In this document: positions 25,764 to 34,563 of the stretch, piece after piece
Layout: the number at the start of each line of letters is the position of its first letter
Position numbering within the stretch: the first letter of the stretch is position 1
DNA from: Burkholderiales bacterium
GTDB lineage: Bacteria > Pseudomonadota > Gammaproteobacteria > Burkholderiales > SG8-41
Assembly (NCBI GenBank): GCA_019634975.1
Contig: JAHCAI010000001.1
Location: forward strand, 62,001-126,000
Length of the DNA: 64,000 nucleotides
Direction: 5' to 3'
Position numbers and translations under genes: made by a program
Notes under the pieces: model-generated
Told to the model about the DNA's origin: nothing
Databases searched by the model: none
Seen by the model: only the letters and a program-made list of their open reading frames with translations

Positions 25764-26324
25764 ATGGCCCGCATCAGTTATGTGACACCGGATTCGGTCG
25801 CGGATCCGCAGATCCGCCGCTGGCTGGAGGAAGCCATCGCTGCGGGCCGGCCCGGCCCGGAGAACCAGGCGATCCGCGCCCACCAGCCCGACGTCATGCG
25901 CTCGTTCACGCTGACCCGAGAAATGCTCTTCGACAACGGTGCCGGCGTGCTCGAGCATGACCTGAAGGAACTGCTGCGCGCCTATGTCGCGCATACCATC
26001 GAATGCGGCTACTGAAGCAACCAGGGAACCGCGCGGTCCGCGCGGGATGCCGACAGCCGCATGTCCGAATTGATGAACTACGGGAAGTCGCAGAAATTCA
26101 GCGCGCGCGAAAAGATCGCGCTGCGCTATGCCGATGCCATCATGTACGATCCCAACCAGGCCGACGACGCGCTGTGGGCGCAGTTGAAGCGGGAATTTTC
26201 GGAGCCCGAACTGGTGGAGCTCGGTTACTGGATCGGCTTCACCTTCGGCGGCCAGCGCTGGCTGAAGACACTGTCGGCGAAGCAGGGTGAACTGGCTGCG
26301 GCGATGGCGGCCGGGAAGGGCTGA
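25764..26324 (+). CDS. CMD/AhpD-like protein, probable selenoprotein (UGA at codon 84)
   Basis: A 186-residue protein of the carboxymuconolactone decarboxylase/AhpD superfamily, read through an in-frame TGA at 26013-26015. Residues 77-83 read HTIECGY and the UGA follows, so Cys81 and residue 84 form CxxU where relatives, as I recall them, have CxxC. The frame continues without a break (SNQGTARSARD) into the family C-terminus (FSAREKIALRYADAIMYDP, ELVELGYWIGFTFGGQRW) and stops at 26324, which gives a normal family length. A SECIS-like hairpin lies 19 bases after the UGA. Family members are thiol peroxidase or reductase partners. If UGA were a stop, the product would end at 83 residues with only one cysteine of the pair. 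A strong GGAGGAG site precedes the ATG. Confidence 0.85.
26024..26051 (+). promoter_or_regulatory. candidate bacterial SECIS element of the CMD/AhpD-like gene
   Basis: CCGCGC (26029-26034), loop GGTCC (26035-26039) and GCGCGG (26040-26045) form a perfect 6-bp stem. A second short pairing is possible below an internal loop (GG at 26024 with CC at 26050). The loop GGUC begins 19 bases after the UGA. E. coli fdhF, from memory, has GGUC 18 bases after its UGA. This is the structure needed to recruit SelB. Confidence 0.75.
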
Positions 26325-26341
26325 CGGTCGATGGGGGGGCG

Positions 26342-26371
26342 CAAGAAAGGCGGCCGCAGCCGCCTTTCTTG
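26342..26371. terminator. hairpin terminator between convergent genes
   Basis: CAAGAAAGGCGGC and GCCGCCTTTCTTG form a perfect 13-bp stem with a 4-base loop between the CMD/AhpD-like gene and the convergent Bug receptor gene. The A- and T-containing stem ends could serve in both directions, although no long T run follows. Confidence 0.7.
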
Positions 26372-26389
26372 ATTGCCTCGCGGAAACAA

Positions 26390-27364
26390 TCAGTAAGGCT
26401 GCAAGCCGGCTGACTTGACCACCGGCCCCATGGCCTTGATTTCACCCTCGACGAATTTGCGGAATTCCTCGGGCGTGTTGGTGACCACCTCGGTCATCTG
26501 GCGTTCGAAGTTGGCACGAAAATCCGCGTTCTGGGTGGTCTTGACCAGCATGTCGCGCACCTTGGCGAGGATCGGCCTCGGCGTCTTGGCCGGTGCAAGC
26601 AGTCCGTTCCAGCCGCCATACTGGTAGCCGGGCACGGTCTCCGCGATCGACGGCAGGTCGCCGAGCAGCGCCGACTTGGTGGTCAGGGTATGCGCAACCG
26701 CGCGCAGCTTGCCGCCCTTGATCAGGCCGGCCACCGCAGGCGCGGGCGTGATCGTCCACTGGGATTCGCCGGCCACCACGGCCGCCACCGAGGCGCCGCC
26801 GCCCTTGTACGGCACATGCAGGGCTTCCGATTTTGCGAGCTGCATGAACAGCACGCCGGCGAGGTGGCTCTGCGAGCCGACGCCGGCGGAGGCCATGTTG
26901 GCCTTGCCGCCACGGCTGGCGTTGAACTCGATCAGTTCCTTGACCGACTTGATCGGCAGCGAGGGAGTGACGACTAGGATGTTCGGCGTGATGCCAAACA
27001 GCGAGATGAAGGCATAGTCCTTCAGCGGATCAAAGGGCAGCTTCTTGTGCAGGTGGGGGCCGATCACCATCGCTGCCGTGGATGCGGAGAGCAGCGTGTA
27101 CCCGTCCGGGATGGCGTCCTTGCCGATCTCCATGCCGATCAGGCCGCCGGCACCGCCACGGTTGTCGACCACAAACTGCTGGCCGCTGACCTGGGTCATC
27201 GTGTTGGCGAATATGCGTCCCAGCGTGTCGACGGCGGCACCGGCGGCGTTGGGGATGATCAGGCGAACCGGGCGCGCGGGGTAATCGGCGGCCACCGCGG
27301 ACGGTGCCGCGGTGAATCCCAGTGATGCGGCAAGCAGGATGGTGAGGCTGGACATGAAGCGCAT
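26390..27364 (-). CDS. Bug family tripartite tricarboxylate transporter receptor, second copy
   Basis: A 324-residue periplasmic receptor with a Sec signal peptide (cleavage after AVA near residue 25) and the family start DYPARPVRLIIPNAAGA. VVDNRGGAGGLIGME and VPYKGGGASV are conserved. It is paralogous to the gene at 15859. No permease genes lie nearby, which is usual for orphan Bug receptors. A near-perfect palindrome upstream (27452) may control it. The ligand is unknown. Confidence 0.92.
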   Translation of the reverse strand: MRFMSSLTILLAASLGFTAAPSAVAADYPARPVRLIIPNAAGAAVDTLGRIFANTMTQVSGQQFVVDNRGGAGGLIGMEIGKDAIPDGYTLLSASTAAMVIGPHLHKKLPFDPLKDYAFISLFGITPNILVVTPSLPIKSVKELIEFNASRGGKANMASAGVGSQSHLAGVLFMQLAKSEALHVPYKGGGASVAAVVAGESQWTITPAPAVAGLIKGGKLRAVAHTLTTKSALLGDLPSIAETVPGYQYGGWNGLLAPAKTPRPILAKVRDMLVKTTQNADFRANFERQMTEVVTNTPEEFRKFVEGEIKAMGPVVKSAGLQPY

Positions 27365-27451
27365 GACGGTCCTCCGAGAGAGCGGTTATGTTTTTGTAAT
27401 GGGAAAGCGGGAAGAATTCTGTCGGGTTTGCAAGCACAAGGCAACAACCGT

Positions 27452-27472
27452 TGTCAACCAAATTGGTCGACA
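27452..27472. promoter_or_regulatory. candidate operator palindrome, GntR-like
   Basis: TGTCAACCAA (27452-27461) and TTGGTCGACA (27463-27472) form an inverted repeat with 9 of 10 pairs matching around one central base. The ACCAA/TTGGT core is like sites of FadR-type GntR regulators. It lies between the divergent Bug receptor and patatin genes. Confidence 0.5.
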
Positions 27473-27536
27473 CCCCAATGCGGCGGACGGGGAACCATTG
27501 ACTGTGGATGGCGGTCATTCCAGACTTGAAAAAACC

Positions 27537-28415
27537 ATGAGCCTCCTGACCAAAACCCTGCTGTTCCCGCTGATCGCGGTGCTGCTTGCCGGCTGCGCCA
27601 CCGCGCCGGTGAACCACGTCTCGTCGGACGCACCGTATGCGGTGCCGCTGGAGCGCCTGTCCAAGACGCGTCCGGTGATCGGCCTCGTGCTCGGCGCCGG
27701 CGGCTCCCGCGGCTTTGCCCATGTCGGTGTGTTGAAGGCGCTGGAGGCGGCGGGCGTCGAGGCCGACGTGCTGGTCGGGGTCAGTTCGGGAGCCGTGGTG
27801 GCTGCCCTGCACGCCGGCGGCATGCGCGCGGCGGAGCTCGAGACGCATGCGCTGGAGATCGAGGACAACGATCTGCTCGACTTCACGCTGTTCGGCCCCG
27901 GAGTGATCGAGGGCAAGCGGCTTCAGCGATACATCAACGACATGGTCGGCGGGCGTCCGATCGAGGCGCTGCAGAAGCCCTTTGCCGCCGTGGTTGCCGA
28001 ACGTTCGACCAGCCGCATGGCGGTATTCAACCGCGGCAACACGGGTTTGGCGGTGCGCGCCTCGGCCAGCGTGCCGCGGCTGTTCTGGCCGGTGGTGATC
28101 CGCGGTACCGAGTATGTCGACGGCGGCGTTGCCAGCCGCGTGCCGGCTGCGGTTGCGCGCGAGATGGGCGCCGACATCGTCATCGCAGTCGATGTTTCCT
28201 GGCGCGGTTCCGCCGATGCGCGGCAGGCCGATATCGTGATCCGTCCCGAAACCGTGCGCTCGCGCATCACCGATTTCTCGCACAAGCTCGCCAACCTCGC
28301 CGCGGGTGAAGCTGCGGCGCAGGAGATCGTGCCGCAACTGCGCGAGCTGCTGGACCGTGTGGCCGCCGAGAAGGCGCGTCCGCTGCGCGTCGGCAACGCT
28401 GCTCCGCGCTCCTAG
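27537..28415 (+). CDS. patatin-like phospholipase lipoprotein
   Basis: A 292-residue patatin-family acyl hydrolase. The N-terminus has a lipoprotein signal (VLLAGCATAP). The catalytic elements are all present: oxyanion motif GAGGSRG, nucleophile serine in GVSSGAVV, and the catalytic Asp in YVDGGVASR. It resembles the RssA/YlbK group. The ATG at 27537 was chosen because it starts the signal peptide. It is anchored to the membrane facing the periplasm if the lipobox is used. Confidence 0.88.
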   Translation: MSLLTKTLLFPLIAVLLAGCATAPVNHVSSDAPYAVPLERLSKTRPVIGLVLGAGGSRGFAHVGVLKALEAAGVEADVLVGVSSGAVVAALHAGGMRAAELETHALEIEDNDLLDFTLFGPGVIEGKRLQRYINDMVGGRPIEALQKPFAAVVAERSTSRMAVFNRGNTGLAVRASASVPRLFWPVVIRGTEYVDGGVASRVPAAVAREMGADIVIAVDVSWRGSADARQADIVIRPETVRSRITDFSHKLANLAAGEAAAQEIVPQLRELLDRVAAEKARPLRVGNAAPRS

Positions 28416-28489
28416 CGCAAAGTGGACTGCGTGCCCGTTGCCGGCGGGCCCCTTGTTATGATGCGCTCCTGATTTGAAGGAGCGTAATC

Positions 28490-29749
28490 ATGGCGATTAA
28501 ACAGGCAACAAACCGGGCAGCAAGCAGGGCAACAGGCGATCCGCGCGCATTCGCGGGCATCAAGGTGCTGGATCTCACGCGCGTGCTGGCGGGCCCGTTC
28601 TGCGCCTACCAGCTCGCGCTGCTCGGCGCGGAAGTGATCAAGATCGAACCGCCGGGCAGGGGCGAGACCGTGCGCTGGCGCACCGAGGCCGATCCCTCCT
28701 TCGGCCAGCAGGGCCTGTCCCTCGGCTTCATGACCCAGTCCTCGAACAAGCGTTTCCTGTCGCTCGACCTGAACACGCCGGAAGGTCGCGATATTTTCCT
28801 GAAGCTCGCTGGCGAATGCGACGTCGTGGTGCAGAACCTGCGCAGCGGCTCGGCCGACAAGCGTGGCATCGGCTACGAAGCGGTGAAAAAGGTCAACCCG
28901 GAAGTGATCTTCATGTCGATCACCGCTTACGGCGGCACCGGCCCCAAGAAAAGTCACCCGGCCTACGACAGCGTGATCCAGGCCTGGTCGGGTTTCATGA
29001 GCATCACCGGCACTCCGGAGAGCGGCCCGCTGAAGGCCGGTCCGCCGATCATCGATTATTCGACCGGGCTTGCCGCCGCCTACGCGGTGTCGGCAGCGCT
29101 CTTCCAGAAGCAGCGCACGGGCAAGGGCCAGTACATCGACCTGTCGATGCTCGATACCAACATCATCCTGATGGCCTCGACGGTCACCGCCTACATGAAC
29201 ACCGGTGTCGCGCCGAAGCAGGGCGGCAATGACGCGGCGAGCCGCTCCCCGGCATCGACCACCTTCAACACCGCCGAGGGCCTGATCGCCTTTGCGATCA
29301 ACGAGGAGCACCAGCACCAGGGCCTGCTGAAGGTGCTGGGCCTGACCGCGTTGAACGACGATCCGCGCTTCGCCACCGGTGCCGCCCGCCGCGAGAACAT
29401 CCCGGCGCTGCGCGCGCTGATGCAGGAAAAGCTGATGACGAAGACCGCGGCGGAATGGGAGCCGCTGTTCAACGAGGCCGGCGCGCCCGCGGGCCGCGTG
29501 CGCACGATTCCGGAATGCATGGCCGAGGCGCAGGTCGCCTCGCGCAAGCTGTTCCACAGCTTTCCGCCGGACACGACCGGTTTCGCGAAGGATCTCAAGG
29601 TGCCGCTTTCGCCTTTCACCTTTGCCCACGGCGGCCCGCGCGCCGATACCCCGCCGCGCAAGGTCGGGGCCGACAGCGAGGCGATTCTCGGCGAACTGGG
29701 TTATGACGCCGCCGCGATCGCCGCTTTGCGCAGCCGCAAGGTGATCTGA
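28490..29749 (+). CDS. class III CoA-transferase (CaiB/BaiF family)
   Basis: A 419-residue CoA-transferase. The N-terminal pattern GIKVLDLTRVLAGPFCAYQLALLGAEVIKIEPP and the catalytic aspartate in GQYIDLSMLDTNI (about residue 215-225) define the family. These enzymes move CoA between carboxylic acids. A TATGAT -10-like box sits at 28457-28462, and a GAAGGAG site precedes the ATG. The bicarbonate-type transporter follows 16 bases later. Donor and acceptor acids cannot be deduced. Confidence 0.9.
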   Translation: MAIKQATNRAASRATGDPRAFAGIKVLDLTRVLAGPFCAYQLALLGAEVIKIEPPGRGETVRWRTEADPSFGQQGLSLGFMTQSSNKRFLSLDLNTPEGRDIFLKLAGECDVVVQNLRSGSADKRGIGYEAVKKVNPEVIFMSITAYGGTGPKKSHPAYDSVIQAWSGFMSITGTPESGPLKAGPPIIDYSTGLAAAYAVSAALFQKQRTGKGQYIDLSMLDTNIILMASTVTAYMNTGVAPKQGGNDAASRSPASTTFNTAEGLIAFAINEEHQHQGLLKVLGLTALNDDPRFATGAARRENIPALRALMQEKLMTKTAAEWEPLFNEAGAPAGRVRTIPECMAEAQVASRKLFHSFPPDTTGFAKDLKVPLSPFTFAHGGPRADTPPRKVGADSEAILGELGYDAAAIAALRSRKVI

Positions 29750-29765
29750 GCCACGGGCGCCGGGA

Positions 29766-30686
29766 GTGGATCCGCTGATCCTCGTCTTTGCGCTGGGCGT
29801 CGCCGCGCGGCTGGCGCGTTCCGACCTGCGCTTTCCCGAGCCGGTCTACGAGGCGCTGTCGATCTACCTGCTGATGGCGATCGGTCTCAAGGGCGGCGTC
29901 GAGCTGTCACATCAGCCGCTTGCCCAGGTGGCGCTGCCGGCGTTCGTCGCGGTGCTCGCCGGCTTTGCGCTGCCTTTCCTGCTGTTTCCCGTGCTCAGAA
30001 TCGGTGTCGGGCTGAAACGCGTCGATGCCGCGAGTGTCGCGGCGCATTACGGCTCGGTGTCGGTGGTGACTTTTGCCATCGGCAGCGCCTGGCTGCAGCA
30101 GCGCGCCGTTCCCTACGAATCCTTCATGCCGGTGCTGCTGGCGCTGATGGAGGCCCCGGGCATCCTCGCCGGCGTGCTGCTCGCCCGAGCCGGCGGCGCC
30201 GGCGGCAGTTCGGTGTACCGCGAGGTCGCCGTGAACAAGGGTGTCGTGCTGCTGATCGGCGGCATCGCCATCGGCTGGGTGATCGGTCCCGAGGGTTTCC
30301 AGCCGCTGAAGCCGGTTTTTGGCGACCTCTTTCGCGGCCTGCTGGCGCTCTATCTGCTGGAGCTGGGCCTGGTCGTCGGCGGCCGCATGCCCGATCTGCG
30401 CCGCGCCGGTCCGCGGCTGATCGCCTTCGGCATGGCCTCGCCGCTGGTGATGGGGGCGCTCGGCCTGCTGCTGGGCCACGGGCTGCTGGGATTGTCGGCC
30501 GGCGGCTCGACGCTGTTCGGCCTGCTGCTTGCCAGCGCGTCCTACATCGCCGCGCCGGCGGCGATGCGCATGGCGGTGCCCGAGGCCAACCCGGCGCTGG
30601 GCATTTCGGCCGCGCTGGCGGTGACTTTTCCGTTCAATGTCTTTGTCAACCTGCCCCTGCTTGCCTGGCTGGGAGGACGCCTATGA
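29766..30686 (+). CDS. sodium-dependent bicarbonate transporter family permease (SbtA-like)
   Basis: A 306-residue permease with about ten hydrophobic segments, of the SbtA family. The pattern YEALSIYLLMAIGLKGGVELS near residue 28 and the repeat-related second half match it. The start is a GTG at 29766. The overlapping downstream gene encodes a PII-like protein, the usual SbtB partner, which strongly supports the assignment. In cyanobacteria the pair takes up bicarbonate; in a heterotroph the substrate could be bicarbonate for anaplerosis or another anion. Confidence 0.85.
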   Translation: MDPLILVFALGVAARLARSDLRFPEPVYEALSIYLLMAIGLKGGVELSHQPLAQVALPAFVAVLAGFALPFLLFPVLRIGVGLKRVDAASVAAHYGSVSVVTFAIGSAWLQQRAVPYESFMPVLLALMEAPGILAGVLLARAGGAGGSSVYREVAVNKGVVLLIGGIAIGWVIGPEGFQPLKPVFGDLFRGLLALYLLELGLVVGGRMPDLRRAGPRLIAFGMASPLVMGALGLLLGHGLLGLSAGGSTLFGLLLASASYIAAPAAMRMAVPEANPALGISAALAVTFPFNVFVNLPLLAWLGGRL

Positions 30687-31003
30687 GCCTGCAAACCCAT
30701 CGCCGCTGCCAGCTCACGCTGATCGCGGAGTACGTGCTGGAAGAACGGCTGATCGCGCTGGTCGGCCGGCTCGGCGCCCACGGCTACACCGTGCACGAGG
30801 TGCGCGGCGGCAGCTTCGCCGCCGACGGCGAACACCGGCGCGAGGGCGCGGGCGACACCGACCGCACCATCGAGATGAAGGTGATCTGCGAGCGGGCCGT
30901 TGCCGAAGCGATTGCGCGGCAGGTGCTGGAACAGTTTGCGCCGCATTTTTCGGTGCGGCTGCTGCTGTCCGAGGTCGAGGTGCTGCGGCCGGCGAAGTAT
31001 TGA
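30683..31003 (+). CDS. PII-like regulatory protein (SbtB-like)
   Basis: A 106-residue protein with the PII ferredoxin-like layout: beta strand CQLTLIAEYVLEERLIALVGRLGAHGYTVHEVRGG, a loop region SFAADGEHRREGAGDTDRT and a C-terminal strand SVRLLLSEVEVLRP. It overlaps the transporter gene by ATGA. SbtB proteins bind adenine nucleotides and gate SbtA. The T-loop is short, as in PII-like rather than canonical GlnB proteins. Confidence 0.82.
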   Translation: MSLQTHRRCQLTLIAEYVLEERLIALVGRLGAHGYTVHEVRGGSFAADGEHRREGAGDTDRTIEMKVICERAVAEAIARQVLEQFAPHFSVRLLLSEVEVLRPAKY

Positions 31004-31009
31004 ACCGGA

Positions 31010-31936
31010 TCAGGCGGCCGGTGCCGGCAGCGTGCGTTGCCGCGGTACGCGGTCGATGTGCCAGCCGGCAATGGCCTGTGACCAGAAGGCCACGGAGTCG
31101 TCCGGGGCGCAGTCGGTGATTACGGACTGTCCGAGAAATTCCAGAACCGTATTGAGCAGCGGCACCGGCACTGCGGTATCGATCGCGCGCGCGAGCGTCT
31201 GCTTGGAAAGTTTCTCGCCGACGACATTGACCGCCACCGGCAGATGGGCATAGCGCGGCTCTGCATATCCCAGCAGCCGCTGCAGGTAAATCTGCCGCGG
31301 TGTCGAATCGAGCAGGTCGGCGCCGCGTACCACGTCGCTGATGCCCTGTTCCGCGTCATCGACGACCACTGCGAGCTGGTAGGCGTAGAGCCCGTCGGCA
31401 CGCTTCAGCACGAAATCCCCGATCTGGCGTTCGATGTTGTGCACGATGCGGCCCTGCACGGCATCGATGAACTCGACCGGCCTGTCGTCCGTCAGCAGGC
31501 GCTCGGCGCGCGCGCTGCGCCCGGGCAGCAGGCCCTTGCGGCAGGAGCCGGGATAGACCGGGCCGTCGATGCCGGCCACCGCCGAATCGGCGATCTCGCG
31601 GCGGCTGCAGGCGCAGGGATAGACCAGTCCGCGCGACTTCAGCTTGTCCAGCGCGGCGCGGTAGGCCTCGTCGCGGTTGTCCTGGTGGAGCACGGGACCG
31701 TCCCAGGCCATGCCCAGCGCCTCCAGCGCGCGCAGGATCTCGTCGGCAGCCCCGGGCACGGTGCGCGGCCGGTCGAGGTCTTCCATACGCAGCAGCCACT
31801 CACCACCGCGTGATTTCGCATCGAGATAGCTGCCGACGGCAGCCACCAGCGATCCGAAATGCAGCGGTCCGGTTGGAGAGGGCGCAAAACGGCCGCGGCG
31901 CGGGGGAGCGGCGGCAGATGCGGGTGAAGATGCCAT
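31010..31936 (-). CDS. gluQ: glutamyl-Q tRNA(Asp) synthetase
   Basis: A 308-residue paralogue of the catalytic part of glutamyl-tRNA synthetase without an anticodon-binding domain. It transfers glutamate to queuosine in tRNA-Asp. RFAPSPTGPLHFGSL contains the HIGH-like motif and EKLSKQT the KMSKS-like motif. A zinc-site cysteine cluster is seen as YPCACSR with a later Cys in YPGSCRK. It is divergent from the isomerase gene with almost no gap, so the promoters must overlap the gene ends. Confidence 0.93.
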   Translation of the reverse strand: MASSPASAAAPPRRGRFAPSPTGPLHFGSLVAAVGSYLDAKSRGGEWLLRMEDLDRPRTVPGAADEILRALEALGMAWDGPVLHQDNRDEAYRAALDKLKSRGLVYPCACSRREIADSAVAGIDGPVYPGSCRKGLLPGRSARAERLLTDDRPVEFIDAVQGRIVHNIERQIGDFVLKRADGLYAYQLAVVVDDAEQGISDVVRGADLLDSTPRQIYLQRLLGYAEPRYAHLPVAVNVVGEKLSKQTLARAIDTAVPVPLLNTVLEFLGQSVITDCAPDDSVAFWSQAIAGWHIDRVPRQRTLPAPAA

Positions 31937-31972
31937 ACTAGAATGGCAGTTTACTCCCTATCTCCCGATCTT

Positions 31973-32812
31973 ATGTCCAGGCAGGAATTCGATGTCGCGC
32001 ACTTTTCCCGGCGCCTCGCGCTGCATACCTCGACGCTGGAGTCGACGCCTTTTCCGCAAGTGCTGCGGGTCGCCCGCGAAGCCGGCTGGAATGCCGTCGA
32101 AATCCGCCGCAGCGACGTGATGCAGGCGTACCGGGCCGGGCATGGGCGCGAGGACGTCATCGCGATGATCCGCGCGGCGGATATTCCTGTCGCCACGCTC
32201 GGCACCGAATACGGCCTGCTGTTCGCGCAGGGCGCCGAGCGCGAACGCCTGCTCGCCGTGCTCGATGAAACCTGTGTCATCGCCAAGGCTGTCGGCTGCG
32301 ACATGATCATGACTGCCACCGGCCAGGCGGGCGGCAGTCTCGACACCGCGGTGGCCAATATGCGCACTGCGGCCGATGTCGTCGCCGCCCACGGCCTGCG
32401 CCTTGCTTACGAATACAGCTCGGCGCACCAGACGATGAACACGCTGGACATTGCCCGGGAACTGCATGCGCGGGTTGCCCATCCGGCCTTCGGCCTGCTG
32501 CTCGACACCTACCACCTCGAGCGCAGCGGCGCCGGCGGCCGCGGCTTCGCGGACGTGCCGGCGGAGCACATCTTCGCCGTCCAGTACAGCGACGTTCCGC
32601 TAACCGCGCCACCGGGCATGCTGCGGCCGACTGATCGCCTGACACCGGGTAAAGGTTGCGTGCGCTGGGCCGAAGTGTTTGCGCTGCTCGCCGAAAAAAG
32701 TTATCACGGATACCTCAGCTACGAGGCGCCGAACCCGGAACTGTGGGCGCGGCCCGCGCCCGAAGCGGCACGCGAGGGCGCCGAGGCGACGCGCGCGCTG
32801 CTCGCCGCTTGA
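31973..32812 (+). CDS. sugar phosphate isomerase/epimerase family protein (TIM barrel)
   Basis: A protein of about 279 residues of the xylose-isomerase-like/AP-endonuclease-2 TIM-barrel family. [31 protein letters not shown], the metal-site region [12 protein letters not shown] and [12 protein letters not shown] fit. Two starts are possible, ATG at 31943 or 31973. The later one leaves room for a promoter next to divergent gluQ and is chosen weakly. The substrate is unknown; relatives act on inosose, hydroxypyruvate or similar compounds. Confidence 0.78.
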   Translation: MSRQEFDVAHFSRRLALHTSTLESTPFPQVLRVAREAGWNAVEIRRSDVMQAYRAGHGREDVIAMIRAADIPVATLGTEYGLLFAQGAERERLLAVLDETCVIAKAVGCDMIMTATGQAGGSLDTAVANMRTAADVVAAHGLRLAYEYSSAHQTMNTLDIARELHARVAHPAFGLLLDTYHLERSGAGGRGFADVPAEHIFAVQYSDVPLTAPPGMLRPTDRLTPGKGCVRWAEVFALLAEKSYHGYLSYEAPNPELWARPAPEAAREGAEATRALLAA

Positions 32813-32846
32813 ACTGAAATCCGAATTTTTCACAGGAGACCATCGA

Positions 32847-33956
<1,110 letters not shown>

Positions 33957-33966
33957 GCGGATTATT

Positions 33967-34000
33967 CATAAATATTTGATTTTATTGATATTTTTTATGT
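33967..34000 (+). repeat. AT-rich stop-proximal element, copy B
   Basis: It begins 10 bases after the frmA stop. CATAAATATTTG at the left can pair with ATATTTTTTATG at the right, around TTGATTTTATTG. Relative to copy A the outer pair changes from T-A to C-G, which keeps the stem. Confidence 0.75.
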
Positions 34001-34067
34001 TTCCGGCGACGCGGCCCGACTGTTATACAATGTCATACATTATGGGTGAAACACAAGGAGGTTTGCC

Positions 34068-34280
34068 ATGCTGGCCGTGAGACTGGAGAAACAGCTGGAA
34101 GCCGCGATTGCGCGCATTGCCGAGGCCACCGGCAGCACCAAGAGCAGTGTGGTGCGGGAAGCCGTGGTGCGTTACCTGGAAGACCGGGAAGACATCCTGC
34201 TCGCCGAACGGGCGCGCAAGGCGGGCGGCCGCGCAAAATCCATCGCCGAGGTCAGGAAATCGCTTGGCCTGGACGGTTGA
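34068..34280 (+). CDS. ribbon-helix-helix antitoxin-like protein
   Basis: A 70-residue RHH/CopG-type DNA-binding protein. The strand-helix-helix MLAVRLEKQLEAAIARIAEATGSTKSSVVREAVVRYLED is at residues 1-40, followed by a charged tail that would wrap the toxin. An ACAAGGAGG site precedes the ATG. It overlaps the RelE-like gene by 17 bases. The upstream ATACAATG and ATACATTATG direct repeat (34026-34043) may be its operator and promoter region. Confidence 0.85.
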   Translation: MLAVRLEKQLEAAIARIAEATGSTKSSVVREAVVRYLEDREDILLAERARKAGGRAKSIAEVRKSLGLDG

Positions 34281-34536
34281 GATTTCGGGGTTCGCGCAAA
34301 AGCAGCTCGCGAAGCTTGATCGTCCTGCGGCAGCGCGCATCCTCGACTGGCTGGAGTCAAGGCTGGAAGGGCAGGGCAATCCCCGGCATTTTGGCGAGGC
34401 GCTGCGCGGGGAACTCGCCGGCCTGTGGCGCTACCGCATTGGTGATTTTCGCGTCATCTGCGAGATTCAGGACCAGCGGCTGGTGATTTACGCCCTGTCC
34501 ATCGGCCATCGCCGGGAAATTTATCGCAAGCGCTGA
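34264..34536 (+). CDS. RelE/ParE family toxin
   Basis: A 90-residue protein starting at a TTG inside the antitoxin gene (MAWTVEISGFAQKQLAKLD). The family pattern continues with ILDWLESRLE, LWRYRIGDFRVICEI and VIYALSIGHRREIYRKR, where the Arg, Tyr and His residues are those expected for ribosome-dependent mRNA interferases of the RelE type. With the RHH gene it forms a complete type II toxin-antitoxin module. Confidence 0.88.
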   Translation: MAWTVEISGFAQKQLAKLDRPAAARILDWLESRLEGQGNPRHFGEALRGELAGLWRYRIGDFRVICEIQDQRLVIYALSIGHRREIYRKR

Positions 34537-34563
34537 ATCAACGAGAGCACCCCGGAGATTTCA

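Noticed and set aside
25764..26324. Interpretation of the CMD gene as a pseudogene or two separate small genes.
   Set aside because: A single lesion exactly at the motif cysteine, an unbroken frame and a SECIS-like hairpin at the right distance fit recoding better. The internal ATG at 26061 has no ribosome site. A sequencing error remains possible.
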